Assembly (NCBI GenBank): GCA_036250195.1
Contig: JAVHZZ010000006.1
Location: 186,123,850 to 186,187,849 of the forward strand
Direction: 5' to 3'
From: Mixophyes australis
Lineage: Eukaryota > Chordata > Amphibia > Anura > Limnodynastidae
DNA length: 64,000 nucleotides
This document shows positions 11,937 through 23,900 of this stretch, one piece after another. Below the pieces are notes generated by a model. That model saw only the letters and a list, made by a program, of their open reading frames with translations. It was not told where the DNA came from and did not search any database. Position numbers and translations under genes: made by a program. Within the stretch, counting starts at the first letter, position 1; each line of letters starts with the position of its first letter.

Positions 11937-12710
11937 CAACATGGCAGAGAGTGAAGGGGGAGCACAGACAGCATGGCAGAAAGTGGGAAGGGGCAAAGGC
12001 AGCATGACAGAGAGTGAGAAGGGGCAAAGGCAGCAAGGCAGAGAGTGAGAAGGGGCAAAGGCAGCATGGCAGAGAAATGAGAAAGGGCAAAGGCAGCTTG
12101 GCACAGTGTGAAAATGGGCAAAGGCAGCATGGCACAGTGTGAAAATGGGCAAAGGCAGCATGGCACAGTGTGAAAAGGGGCAAAAGCAGCATTGCATAGA
12201 GTGAAAAGGGGCAAAGAGAGCATGGCAGAGACTGAAGGGGGCCAAAGAAGCATGGCAACGTGGAAAGGGGGTTTAAAGCAGCATGGCGGAGCGTGAAAGG
12301 TCGCCAAAGCAGTATGGCAGAGTGTGAAGGAGGGCCAAAGCAGCATGGCAGATTGTGAAGGGGGGCCAAAGCAGCATGGCAGAATGTGAAGGTTAAGAGG
12401 GGCTAAAGCAGCATGGCAGAGAGTGAAAAGGGGCAAAGAGAGTATGGCAGAGAGTGAAGGGGGGCCAAAGAAGCATGGCAGAGTGTGAAGGGGGGGCCAA
12501 AGCAGCATGGCAGAGTGTGAAGGGGGACCAAAGAAGCATAGCAGAATGTGAAGGGGGGCCAAAGCAGCATGGCAGAATGTGAAGGGGGACCAAAGCAGCA
12601 TGGCAGAGTGTGAAGGGGGGGGCCAAAGGAGCACGGCAGAATGTGAAGGGGGGCCAAAGCAGCATGGCAGAATGTGAAGCGGGGTCAAAGCAGCATGGCA
12701 TAGGGTGATG
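11937..12710. repeat. Purine-rich minisatellite, about 25 units of about 31 bp
   Basis: About 25 imperfect repeats of a unit with core AGCAGCATGGCAGAGTGTGA followed by a G-rich spacer of variable length (GGGGCAAA or GGGGGCCAA). Unit variants cluster: the left third is A-rich with a GAGAGTG core, the right half G-rich with a GTGTG core. Because the spacing is often a multiple of three, several long minus-strand frames stay open; they are by-products. A GC-rich segment at 11640-11800 precedes the array and may belong to the same element. Confidence 0.92.
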
Positions 12711-13193
12711 AAGGGGGACCAGGAGAAGGGTGGAGCAAAAGCAGCATTAAGGGCGCAGTATGACCATTAGGAGGCACAGCATGGTGATTGCACATAGATG
12801 AAGGATGGAAATGGAGTATGGAGGATTAATCACCAAATGTTTTAATAAAACAGACATAAAACAGTCTGCTTGTTCCTGGCTCGGTTTCCACTTGTCTTCT
12901 GCTGATAACTAGCTTTGCATCTGCACAATATTCATATAAATTTACTATCTCTAGGTACGGACTGCAGTAATTATCGTTTGCTCACTCTGCGGGGCTTCAC
13001 AGTGATCGCTGGACCCTGTGTTATATTCCTCTATTGCCTCAGAGACTGTGTTATATTGCCTTAAAGACTGTGAGATCTGTCCTCCATTACCACAGAACCT
13101 ATGTTATCATCTGTCCACTTTTTTATTACAACAAATTCCAATGTGTTTGAGCTCTGTCCATCATCATATGTATAATACTACATTAAACTCCAT

Positions 13194-13381
13194 GGGGTAA
13201 ATGTATCATACCCCGGTTTTGTCAACTCGCGGGAGTTCGGCGAGTTGACAGCTTAAATTTAAAGCGGCGCTGCCTTGTAAAGGGCAACTTCCCTTTACAA
13301 GGCAGTGCCGCTTTAAATTTAAGCTACGAAGACGCCGAACTCCCGCGAGTTGACAAAACCGGGGTATGATACATTTACCCC
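13194..13381. mobile_element. Foldback (palindromic) MITE
   Basis: 188 bp almost wholly self-complementary: it opens GGGGTAAATGTATCATACCC and closes with the inverse, with further paired blocks (AACTCGCGGGAGTTCGGCG, TTAAATTTAAAGCGGC, CCTTGTAAAGGG) and a loop of about six bases. CAT flanks both ends (13191-13193, 13382-13384) and may be a 3-bp target duplication. There is no coding capacity; the superfamily cannot be assigned safely. Confidence 0.85.
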
Positions 13382-13459
13382 CATATTGTTTACTACAACA
13401 TAACCTCGTATTTCCTGTGATTTCCTAACATTCTCTTTCTTTTGTCTGCAAAAGACTTG

Positions 13460-14010
13460 TATCATAATTAAGCTCTGATTAAGTTTCTTTTAACTGTCCA
13501 AAAACTTCCAAAAGAATGAGCCAATGGTGGGAGTCTCTGGACAGAAGATAATACAGGAAAAAGAGGATGGCATCCACAGTGGATAAAGAAGGGAGACATG
13601 GAAGTCCCTTCATGGGTGTGGTTATTATGAACAAACTCAGCCCAAGGAAGCAAATCTATCCAGTTGTCTTGAATAGCTGTGCTGTACATCCTAATGAATG
13701 TCTTGAGATCTTGGCTCATCCTCTCAGTTTTCCATTTGATTGTGGATGGTACACTGTGGATAAGTTTAATTTAATACCAAAGCTTTTGCAGAGAGATCTC
13801 CAGAATTTGGACACAAACTGAATGCATTGGTGAAAGACAATTTAGTAGACAACCATGTAATCGAAAAATCTCCTTGACAAAAAGGACAGCTAGAGAGGGG
13901 ATAGAAGGAAGCCCCTTCAGAGGAACAAACGAAGATCTACTACCACCCAAATGGCATTGCAACTATTTTTGGGGGGTAGGTCAACAACAATGTCCATGGA
14001 TATTGTCGTG
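13460..14010 (-). pseudogene. Ty3-type integrase remnant (element 1)
   Basis: Read leftward in shifting frames, this stretch gives the central and C-terminal part of a Ty3/gypsy integrase: a start block with SMDIVVDLPP, then FVPLKGLPSIPSLAVLFVKE, LHGCL, and finally DNWIDLLPWAEFVHNNHTHE with MSPFF. These are conserved landmarks of chromodomain-clade Ty3 integrases. At least two frameshifts and lost catalytic-region residues mean it is dead. It is the 3' end of a minus-strand element whose other parts lie at 16830-18600. Confidence 0.8.
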
Positions 14011-14693
14011 AACATAGAGAACTTACAGCTATAAGGGATAACCCATCACATAATTGTGGGGAATAAGGCCTAAGTCATAACTGAAGAATAAATATGGTAT
14101 ATCAAATGAATCCATTCATAAATTGAGCTTCTAAAGTTTAAATTATGAATACAGAAAGTCTATTGTGTGTGTATTTGGTGGCTCTGCGCATCTCAGAGTT
14201 AGACAATAGCAGTGTCACCTGTAGCAGCTTCAAAGGCCCCTGCTGTGAGCTATATCCTGACACAAGTTAGTTTTTTTGGACCCCTGAATAGACTTTATTG
14301 GGCCATTCACAGCTTGACTTCCTTGCAGACAAAGGCAGCATTTGAAGGTTGCCTATACAGGTATATAGAAATATGAATTTCAAAGGAAAATGTCTTCATA
14401 TTTCATATTTTGGAAAATCTGAGGGGCACTCCATACTGAGGGGCAGAAATCACACTGGGAACAGTTATAATCACATGTATTTGGGAAAGGTATGTAACAT
14501 TGTCATAATTCTATCATGTTTGGTATTTAAATGTGCGAGAAATTATGACTGGTTTATTGAACGAGGAGTTATGTCTCTGCAGTATATCTGTGGAGAGTTA
14601 CCAAAGGTCAAAACTTTTGGAATATTTGTGAACAAACTATAGTGACACCCAGGGGACATCCCTGCCCCCCTATTAGCATGAACACTGCCCCTT

Positions 14694-15510
14694 GTGAAGG
14701 CCATCCCATTTTGCTGTGGAGGCAGCAGAGCGCCAGACAGAGCACCAGGCAGAAATAGAAGCTGCCGAGCAAGAGGAGATACCAGTTGGAGCTTGCCACG
14801 CTTCAATGCCAGCCAGAAGCCCCGTCCAGAGAATTTCCCTGTATTGGAAAAAGATGGGGAATTGGATGCTTTTTTGCGAGGATTTGAAAAGACATGCCGA
14901 AAAAATCAGTGGGCGCAGTACTTCACCCCTGGTTTGCGAGGAAAAGCATTAGAGTCCTTTGCAGATCTTCCACCTGAGATGGACAGAGATTATGAGGCTA
15001 TCAAAAGTGGGCTGTTGCAGTGTTTTAATATCACACCGGAGGTGCACAGACAAAAGATCCAGGATTTAAAACGCAGTGCCTCTGACACTTATTCAGGACT
15101 TGTGGCCCAACTGTCTGCTTCCTTCACTCAGTGGATTGGGGTATTAAAGATCACCACCTTTAATGCTCTGATAGATTTAACGATCCAGGAGCAGTTTCTC
15201 ACTTTGGTCCCAGCTGATGTGAAGGAATGGGTACTGGATCGGGACCCTGACTCTTCTGTGGAAGCAGCTAGACTGGCTGACAAGTATGCTGTCACCCTTG
15301 CACCTGCAGCTAAAAGAGGGACTTTTATGCCAGGGCAGTCTGCCTGTAAAGGGGAATGGCCAGGAGGATCAACAACACCAAACCTCAATGGCATCACCCA
15401 CTCTTTCTTCATCTTTTGGGAGGGTTTGGCCAAAGCCTGTTTTGGGAAACACCCATCGATGTTTTGTGCACTGCCAGGTGTGGCACAACAGTACTGCCTG
15501 TCTAGATAAA
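14694..15510 (+). pseudogene. Gag of a Gmr1-like Ty3 element (SCAN-related fold)
   Basis: The frame encodes ENFPVLEKDGELDAFLRGFE, then WAQYFTPGLRGKALESFADL, VHRQKIQDLKRS and EWVLDRDPDSSVEAA: the capsid region shared by Gmr1-like Ty3 elements and related to vertebrate SCAN domains. The segment just upstream (EAAERQTEHQAEIEAAEQEE) lies in another frame from 14716, so a frameshift separates leader and capsid. No zinc knuckle is readable after the capsid; the frame degrades near 15340 and a run of 13 G follows near 15533. It lies on the opposite strand to the flanking integrase and RT remnants, so it is a separate, nested insertion. Confidence 0.8.
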
Positions 15511-15628
15511 AAGAACACTTCACCTTTCTCAGGGGGGGGGGGGGGTACCTTCTCTGCAGTCTTCTCCAGCTGTCCTGTGTGTTTATGGACCGCAAGAGGG
15601 CAGGAAGGACAACCTACAAACAGTCACT

Positions 15629-15991
15629 GTGGGTGACAAGGTAACAGTGGGGTTAAGAGACACTGGTGCTGATGTTATACAGGTGCGATCAGAACTGTTG
15701 GGGTTAGAGGACTTCATTCCAGGAAAATGTATTTCTTTGCAAGGGGTGGGTGAAATTCACCTTACTGTGATTATGGCCAAGGGTGCTGGAAAGGGCCTAA
15801 GAGAAGTAGGGGCATCGGACAATATCCCTGCCAATGTGTTTCTTGGGAATGATTTAGGTAGAATGCTCTCTCAGTATGTCTCCATTGTTGAAGTTGTAGA
15901 CTTAGCTGAGAATACGAACGTTTCTTCCCAGGTACCAGGAGGTGACAGGGAAAAGGTCTGTTCAGTTATTAATTGTTTTTTTTATATCTGA
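15629..15991 (+). pseudogene. Aspartic protease part of the same Gmr1-like element
   Basis: Contains VGLRDTGADVIQV, the D-T-G active-site triad of retroviral-type aspartic proteases, then GKCISLQGVGEIHLT and GAGKGLREVGASDNIPANVF, typical of the Gmr1-like gag-protease region. It lies in a different frame from the capsid at 14694-15510 (offset across the poly-G tract), so gag and protease can no longer be read through. Nothing downstream resembles RT or integrase on this strand. Confidence 0.75.
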
Positions 15992-16829
15992 ATGCCCTGT
16001 ACCTTTGTCTATTAAATCTATAAATTTAATAAGTTGCGTCCTTGATACTGTAACAAATCCATTATCCTGTTAAGAAAAATATAGCTCAACCAAGTTAACC
16101 CTTTGAATGCCAGTGTGTGATTTGTTAATACATTTGACTAACAAGCCTAATGTGTGCTTGCATTTACATTTGTGTAACAGGATGGAGGTGTGACAAGTTA
16201 CCCCTTTGATTGCTGGTGTGGACTTTGCTAACCTGTGGGTAGCCAGAAGACTTGTGTGCCAGTGTGGGATAGTATTTTTGGGTCCTATTGTCCGTATTCA
16301 ATAGGTGGTGGCAAACCTGAAGTGTGTGGGGGTATGAGAGCGCTGTGTGGGAGCGATTCATTAGGTCTATAACCTGTGCAATAGGTAGAGAGAGACTTGA
16401 GTGCTAGAATTGTGTGTAACCTCATACAGTAAACACCCAAAGTCACGGAAGCTGGGAAGATATGTGTGTACAAGGCTTGCTCCCTGTCTCTGATGGTATA
16501 ATACTTCTTTGCTGGTTGCAATGTAAGTGAGAAGAACTCGCATGTATGAAGGTTCCCTTAAAATGCTCATTGAGACAGAACAGCCCCTATTACAACTGCT
16601 GACTTCCAAGGTTCAAGGTTCAAGGCTCTTATAGGTGCTACTAAGGAGGAATATCCTTTTAAAAATTGAGGACAGTAGTTTGCAAACCCTAAGGAACATG
16701 TGGGCTTTAAAGTCAGTGGGCTCAATTCACTTCAATATTGCTTCTACTTTCTCGGAATCCATCTGGAGACAGATTCAGAAACAATAAAGTATAGTTGGTG
16801 TTGTTTACACAAGCACTTTTCCAATACAC
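15992..16829. other. Unassigned DNA within nested retroelements
   Basis: No motif recognised on either strand. It could be the degraded remainder of the plus-strand insertion or of the minus-strand element's RNase H region. Confidence 0.4.
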
Positions 16830-17480
16830 AATATAGATGATGAGCTCAAAGTTGGGCTAATACTTCTGCTACATGTCTCCTGTGTGTTTTGAGGTCGTGA
16901 GAGAAGATTAAAATGTCATTAAGATATATTACAATGACCTTGTATAAGAAATTCTGGAAGATCTCATTTACAAAATTTTGGATGGCAGCTGGATCATTTC
17001 ATAATCTGAATAGCATCACAAGATACTCCTAGTGCCCATCCCTGGTATTGAAGGCGGTCTTTCACTCATCTCCTTGCAAAATGCAAATAAGGTTGCAGAC
17101 ACTTCTCAGGTGTATCTTAGAAAATATATGAGCACCTGTTATATGATCCATTAGTTCCAAAATAAGGGTCAGAGGTTATAGATTCTTGACCGTGATGGCG
17201 TACATGCCTCTGTAGTCTATACAGAGGAAGAAGTCTCACCCTAAATTCTCCTGGATGAAAAAAGACATGGACTTTCTGGTAGGTGCATAAACAGTGGACA
17301 ACCACAACCCTGAGTAGGTGTTTGCCCAGGTAGGAGAGTCTGCAAAAGCCCACTCCTGTTGGGGAGGTATCTCCTTTGCTTTTTATTTGCTGAAAACATA
17401 GGTGAAAGATGTATATTGAAGAGGTATACAAAGTTCCTTGTAAGTGGTAGGCACAGGTAGTTGAGGAGGTCATAGTGAGG
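16830..17480 (-). pseudogene. Ty3-type reverse transcriptase remnant (element 1)
   Basis: Leftward reading gives, in several frames, an RT fingers/palm order: CxDYRG-like and AITVKNL-like pieces near 17160-17230, then a DGH-EYLVM-like block near 17030, and IYLNDILIFSHDLKTHR near 16905-16945. The last is the RT catalytic box, normally Y-x-D-D; here the first Asp is Asn, so the active site is lost in addition to frameshifts and stops. Confidence 0.75.
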
Positions 17481-17686
17481 ACCCTATATGAGTACTTGTG
17501 CTGAGTGCCAATCTAGTACTGGAGAATGTAGACAAAGCCATAATAGTTCCAGGACTACAGGATTAATAGTCACAGTAATGGCATAGACAAATATATTGTC
17601 TTTATGAGGAGCTGCCACTTGTTAGGTTAATTGAGCTGTGAGCTGCTGAATTCTGCCCTGTGCGATCTTACTGCCATCAATTGCTT

Positions 17687-17872
17687 TTAAGGAAAATGGG
17701 GTCTCCAGATCTTAGGTGGAAGAATTAACTTAGAAACTATGGAAGAAGAGATAAAATAATCAGCTGCGCCCAAGTCCAAACACAAAACCTGACTGACCCT
17801 GCACAGGTTAACCAGAGTGTTACAACTGCCATCAGAATCAGAAGAGGGAGAATGAATGGATGAGCCTAACAT
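17687..17872 (-). pseudogene. Ty3-type protease remnant (element 1)
   Basis: The minus-strand frame contains LCLDLGAADYFISSSIVSKL, matching the active-site region of a chromovirus-type protease except that the D-S/T-G triad reads D-L-G. It lies between gag (18000-18600) and RT (16830-17480) in the order expected for one element. Confidence 0.65.
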
Positions 17873-17999
17873 GGCCTCTCCAGTTAGGATTTTTGAGTTT
17901 CCTGGACATTTTAGACAGGATCCAAGCAGATATCCAGGTTATGCATAATAAAGACAAAAGTTTAGTTTTTGTATTTTTGAACCTTAATTCTTGTTCTTC

Positions 18000-18600
18000 A
18001 TGGGTGAGTCATGATTGCTGCAATTGCAAAGGTTCATAAGTGAGCACTGTCTGAAAAGTGGGTGCCAACTTTACTGTGAGATGACGTCATGTTTCTTTCT
18101 CTTAAGTGCGCTCCCTAAAGCAGATGTCCACTCTTTTGCAGAGCACAATATGGTCATCCAAGGAAGACCGGAGATCCCGAGAAGCCAACTCGTCCTTAAT
18201 ACAGTCAGACAGCCCCTGCCAGTACCTCGATACCAGAGCTTTGTTGTTACACTGCAGCTGAGAAGCTCAGGTCTGGAACTGAATGGCATACTGTACCAGA
18301 GCCTTGGCGTAGGCTAGGAATTCCCAAAGCAGCCAAAAGTACACGGCTGGTTCATCATTCATCAGATTCTTTTGAAAGCCTCCAAGAAGAAGCTGTTGTG
18401 CAGAAGAATGTAACTATGCTTCCAGAATAGTAAGCTACTTTCAATTTTCGGATGGGAAGTTCCCCAGCAGGAGTTCAAATTGTCCAGCAGGAGTTCAAAT
18501 TGGATTACATACTGGTTCTGAAAGTCTCTGTAGGCCTTGGGATACCCGGTGTAGGAATACGTTGAAATGGTACAGCCAAAGCGGTAGGCAGTAACAGAGG
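18000..18600 (-). pseudogene. Ty3-type gag remnant (element 1)
   Basis: Read leftward: AYRDFQNQYVIQFELLL near 18500-18545, then RYWQGLSDCIKDELASRDLR and SSLDDHIVLCKRVDICFRER near 18090-18240, the typical gag of vertebrate sushi-like Ty3 elements. Stops interrupt it near 18286 and 18108. A 23-base local duplication (GTTCAAATTG-containing) near 18466-18500 adds damage. Confidence 0.75.
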
Positions 18601-19499
18601 CAAGGACCACCAGTTTTCTGGTTTGGGCTTTACTGCTGGTGGGTTCACAGGTCGCTATTCTCTATCTTGCCTCCAGACTAAATGGTATCAGACAGAAAAG
18701 TGTACATAGCTGGGACTGGTACACAGATGACTGTGGAGGTCCAAATCGAGTGACAGGAAGGCATGCCAGAACAAGCTGGGTCAGCAACAATCAGGAATAT
18801 AAACTGTATAAAATGACAGGCAGAAGAAAGGTCAGGAATGCTCTGGGTCATCAAAAATCATAGAAATCAGCCACAAGATACACAGCAACGCTGGAGTACA
18901 GGTATTGAACCTAATACTCTGGCACAGAACTGTGCACAGGCCAGGTTTAAATAAAATTTAATTGGTCAGGCTTCTAATATCAGCAGTCAGATGAACACAA
19001 GCTCCACTCTACATAGTGGAACATCAATTTATTGCAGCAGCTCGGAGACCAGAGGGAGTGCACAAGACATTGGATCTAGTAAGTGACAGCTGGACTCCAA
19101 ATCCGGCATGTGACAGGCAACATCTGCAGAGGTACAAAATTTGAACCTCCTGAGGAGCATCATGGTATCATTACATACTGACTGTAGACTAGACGCACTT
19201 AAACTTCTTGCAGTGTTCAGTGTGCCCCATGTATGTACACATGAGAATTCCTTTTGTACAATAAGATATTTATATGAGTTTGAAGTGAAGATGGAGAGTG
19301 CACATTTACAGAGACATTCTCTTTCAGCTCTATACTCTAATCACAATTAGCTATCTCCCTCTTACCAACTCTACAGCCAACTGACTTTCTCTCTCCTATC
19401 CCCAGCTATTTCTCTCACAGCAGTTTATAGCCAGACTGGCTTATAGGACAAAGTTTAAAAATGTCAATCTCCCGAAAAATACAGTATTCAACACAGAAT
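18601..19499. other. Unassigned DNA right of Ty3 element 1
   Basis: Probably includes the degraded 5' leader or LTR of the minus-strand element, but no LTR pair or primer site could be identified. Confidence 0.4.
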
Positions 19500-19700
19500 T
19501 TCTTCTAATGGCATAAATACAACACAGATAACATTTTAGTGGCACAAAGCGTTTTATTGGTACAAAACAAAAAACATGCGCGTGACCAATATACAATACA
19601 GAGAACATTTTTGTGACTGGTGTACAATACAGAGAGCATTCTAATAACCTATATACAATACACATAGCATTCTGGTGATTGACATACAATTCTTCATAGT
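19500..19700. repeat. Degenerate 31-bp tandem repeat
   Basis: About four imperfect copies of a unit with core TACAATACAGAGAACATT followed by a variable 12-base spacer. Seen directly; unit boundaries are approximate. Confidence 0.6.
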
Positions 19701-19788
19701 TATTGCATTCGTAACGTAAAATTAAAGGTTTTTGTACATATTCGCAAGTTGAACATAAGTGTCTGAGGGGTGTATCTGCTGTCAAGTG

Positions 19789-20078
19789 CAGTGGCGCACG
19801 CAGAGGGGGTTTCTGAGTCTCTAGAAACCCCCCCCCCCCGCGCTAACTAAGTGGCCACTGTTCTATACAGCAGCCGCGGCGCTGTCAAAGAAGCGCCCGT
19901 GGTGGTGCTGTATTGTATACAGCACCGCCGCAGACGCTTCTTAGACAGCGCGGCGGCTGCTGTATAGGACAGCGCTGGCGAAACGGAGCTGCTGCGCATG
20001 CGCAGCAGCTCTCTCTGGGGTTTTTTTTTTGGGGTCGGCGGGGGGAAACCCCCCCCCCGACAATCCTCCGTGCGCCGC
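19789..20078. mobile_element. hAT-type MITE (CAGTGGCGCACG family)
   Basis: About 290 bp with terminal inverted repeats CAGTGGCGCACG / CGTGCGCCGC (the last bases of the right end are worn), flanked by TCAAGTG at 19782-19788 and 20079-20085, most of an 8-bp target duplication. The interior is GC-rich, with long internal inverted repeats (AGCAGCCGCGGCGCTGTC versus GACAGCGCGGCGGCTGCT) and poly-C/poly-G tracts. No coding capacity. Confidence 0.75.
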
Positions 20079-20085
20079 TCAAGTG

Positions 20086-21639
20086 GAGGCATCTGCTACT
20101 CATTTAGATTTAGACGCATCTTCAACTCTGAATACAGCGTACATACGCATATACTTCCGTGCAATTTTTTCAATCTCAAGTTTCGTCTACTCTTGCATTC
20201 CACTCTGAATCAGGCCCGATATATTTATTATTATTTATTGTTTTTCCTATTTTTATATTATCTGTGCTGTTGCAGTGCTGTTATGACTTTAGCGTTTTGT
20301 GATTCAATGAGTTTTACAGCCTCTGCCAACAGCTGCTTCAGTCGGTTTCTTCTGCTCAGGGCCATTTTTCTGTTCTGTAGAGTGCAGATATTTTTATTTT
20401 ATAGAAATTATGGACATAGCTTAAGAATGTCATAAATATCATTATGTTAAATATCCTAAAGCTGTGACACATATCCATGACTTGGTAGTCTGAACAGAAA
20501 ATTTTTAGAACGGTTACCACACACAGTTGACTAATTGAGCTTTAAGAGGTGATGCTGATTTGACCCACTTAAGGAATAATAATTGGTATGACCTATCCCC
20601 TGTTTAACACACCCAGGGAAGCCTGTGCTCAATTTCACAGTGCTGTGAATTACAGTATGTAGCAGATGCAGGGATGGATTCTACTATATGTAATCATGTC
20701 AGGATATTATTATCTGCTGAACACTTATTGTCTTGTGTATCTATTGCCCCACATGCCCAGTTAATGCCATAGGGAAGACCAGAAAGGGTAACTTTTGCCA
20801 CTTTGGTAAAGTCAGGTGAAAATTATCACTAAACGAGAAAGGACAGCCACTTTTTTGATAAATTGTGGTTATAATTTTTATCACTGAGATAAGCTGTGTT
20901 CAAAAATAGTAGTAGGAATCTGGTAGACATTGATAAATAGGGCCATGTATCCTCCTGGAAGTGCTGCTTTGCGCTTCTCTATTGGACATCCACTTTGAAC
21001 AGATTCCTAATTGTATAGTCATTTCATAATCCCCTTCCCATTATACGATCATCAATCAAGACAACTACAAGACCACTCCTTTTTTACACAGGCAACTGAT
21101 TGCCCAGATTAACCCAATGCAAACAACCCCGACCATTGTAGTTACATGTAGACAGATAAGGTTGTCTAAATCTCTCAATGAAACTATCATTTGACGTGTG
21201 AGGTGAAGAACTATGAGCATCTGAATGAGGCACTGGTACTATTAAACTTTTTCTGAAACCATTCAACTGTGTATCTGTCAAATGGATGGTGTGGGAAGGA
21301 AATATTGTTCCTCTGCTAGCAGTTCCTGGATTTTAGCAATGCAGCAGGTAACTGAGTACTGAGGGAACATAGCACCTGCATCAGTCACCTTTTATGGAAA
21401 GTGCTTTGGCAACTCAGACTCAAGAGGTTTGTCTATGCTTCTTTAGTGGTAAACCCACAGTAGTTGCAAAGGACCTTTTTCTGCAAACATAAAGTTTCAT
21501 TTTAAGGTATCTCCTATTAAATGAAATTAGCAACCCATAGTCTAAGATCTCTTATTTAAATTTGTGACATACCTACCCAATACATACCCAACCTGTTAAG
21601 ACAAACCACAATCCACTTACCACTACCACTACACTCCAC
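20086..21639. other. Unassigned intergenic DNA
   Basis: No gene or element recognised, apart from a possible continuation of the Penelope-like sequence below 21640 that has become unreadable. Confidence 0.45.
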
Positions 21640-22440
21640 AATTGCATCTTGTACTTAAAAATTCACCTTCGGGAATACTCTTAATTGTTGACAAAAGGTG
21701 AGAACTGGAAGCAGGAAGAATGTTATTCGTGGCTGTCTATTTTCTAAACATAACGGTCGACAGTTCTTTCTTGCCCATAATGAATATTATTACATCTAGA
21801 AAGGTAACTTTTTCACAAGTTATATCAAAAGTTAATTTTAAATTTTTTTTTTTTAATATTAAATTAGTTTATTAATTCGATGAAAGTTTCCTTGTCTCCT
21901 TTACAAATTATGAAAATATCATCTATAAATCTTAGCCACGTATTGTATGTACTTTTCATTATCAACAGTAGATATTACCTCTCACTCCCACCATCCTAAG
22001 TAGATATTAGCATAAGTGGGGGCACATGTTGCCCCCATCGCTGTGCCCCTCACTTGCAAGAAAAATTTATTGTCAAAAGTGAAATAATTCTTTGTTAGAA
22101 TGAATTCTAGCAGTTTCAAAATAAAGCTGTTATGTCATTTTTCCTCTTTGTTTCCAAAAACTGTTTGACCACTAGTAGGCCTATTTCATGTTCGATTCTA
22201 GTACATAGTACCTCTATATCACATGTGCATAGCTATAGGTTGTTACTCACAGTGATATTTTGTAGTTTTCCAAGAACGTCCAGAGTATCACATATAAAGG
22301 AAGGCAAGGCCAGCATAAATTCTCTTAGATGGGCATCTACATATATACTTTTAGGCTTTTTTTGTCCAGTTGTCTAGGCCCAAAACAATTGGTCTTCCTG
22401 GAGGCCCTCTTTAATTCTTATGTATTTTGGGAAGTACATA
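21640..22440 (-). pseudogene. Penelope-like element reverse transcriptase remnant
   Basis: Leftward reading gives, in order: a YFPKYIRIKEG-like block (22390-22440), LREFMLALPSFICDTLDVLG (about 22260-22330), FFLQVRGTAMGATCAPTYAN (about 22000-22060), RFIDDIFIICKGDKETFIEL (about 21885-21935), then TFLDV, FRK, TATNNILPASS and IPEGEFLSTRCNC (about 21640-21830). RGTAMG and F-x-DD are hallmarks of Penelope RTs, and the TATN...IPEG...RCNC series is their usual downstream region. Stops and frameshifts (for example in the TATN region) show it is inactive. No GIY-YIG nuclease part was found. Confidence 0.78.
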
Positions 22441-23721
22441 AAAAGAGGATATAATCAAATCTTCAACCAAAAGGAGATAGATAGAAGTGCATCCAGTAAT
22501 TTTAAATAACACATATTTTTCTTTAATCACGAGCACTATTTTTCTTTTTATATTTTGCGTTTTTTATTAAATAATTTTAATAGATTGAATTAAAGGTTAC
22601 ATTTTAAAATGTTTAAGATGTTCCTCATGGATAGATATCTCTAATCTGAAATTTAAGGGAGTTTTCTTGTGTAACTTTTCATGAATAAACTCTCTGTTTA
22701 TTTTGTTAGTTTGTTTGAAACCACTGATTACAAGGAGAAGTTTCTATAAAGAATTAAAACTGAGGCAGAAAACAATTTGGGCTGCTGCATCAAGATGTAT
22801 CCCATCACAACCAGCTAATAAAAAGCTATGCGCAAGTTAATGAAATAAGAACAATATAAATGTAGTGCTGCAAAATCTACTATAGGTCTACTTAGTAATT
22901 GTATTATTACTTAGTAATTTTAATTTATTTTCATTGCAAAATATACATTTTCCTCTTGAGCATGCCATTTACATGGCAACTGCTAGAGTCAATACTGGTC
23001 CCACTTTTTAGAGATTGATAAAGGTTTGCGCTGTCACAGAATATCCACCTACAGACAATGGACCTTATATAACAAGAGCACTGGATGTGCAAATGGCCTT
23101 TAGTTTTAAACCGGTGTCTCTAAATAGTACTCCCTTTGCATTTTGAGGTTCATGTCTCATTGACCCCCACTCCAAGTAAAGCACTAATCCAGCCTATGCC
23201 TTCAGAAATGTACAGTACTGAACAGTATATTTTTTCTGCAGAAACCGATTTTGCGCACTGAAACTAGGACTGTCATTCATGGCCTGTCACCGATGTAGGA
23301 GTAGGGGGAAACAAATAGAGCAGGTGGACTTTCTGAAGTTTTTTCCAGGATGGAGTTTTTAGTCACCCTGACAACTGGGATTTTATCTGCTCTTACTGTT
23401 ACTATGTTCAGCAGTGGTTCCCAAACTTTTCCAGTTCGCGGCACCATTAGAGTATCCATAATTTTTTCAATGCACCCCTCCAAAATAATTACCGAGCAGT
23501 CCCATTTTATAAGTATTTTGGTCAAAATAACATAATAAGTGTTTAGGTCAGGACAGAAATACTTAGTAAGTTGTTTGCAAAAATAATACACATAAATCCA
23601 AGGGAAAAGAATATTTTTATATATTTTTTTCAATTATATTTCTGTCAAAGAATAATTTACAGCTAATATTAAGAGGAATAAGATCAAACAAAATAAAATA
23701 ACAACATGTACAAAAATCATC
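22441..23721. other. Mostly unassigned DNA; possible hAT left end at 23412
   Basis: At 23412 the sequence CAGTGGTTCCCAAACTTTT matches the usual left terminus of several vertebrate hAT elements and precedes the 21-bp tandem array. The matching right end was not found, so the element is not delimited. Confidence 0.4.
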
Positions 23722-23900
23722 AAACTGTGCCCCTTCACCTTTACACTGTGCCCCTTCACCTTTACACTGTGCCCCTTCACCTTTACACTGTGCCCCTTCA
23801 CGATTACACTGTGCACCTTCATCTTCACACTATGTGCCCTTCATCCTCACACTGTGCCTCTTCATCCTCACTCTGTGCCTCTTGATCCACACTCTGCTCC
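23722..23900. repeat. 21-bp minisatellite
   Basis: About eight copies of ACTGTGCCCCTTCACCTTTAC, exact at the left and progressively diverged to the right (CTCTTCATCCTCAC variants). It probably belongs to the element starting near 23412. Confidence 0.9.

Noticed and set aside
11782..12701. Several long minus-strand frames with repeated Leu-Cys-His/Pro-Cys-Cys motifs
   Set aside because: They are translations of the 31-bp minisatellite; overlapping frames are all open because the unit lacks stops, and no start context, splice sites or known domain are present.
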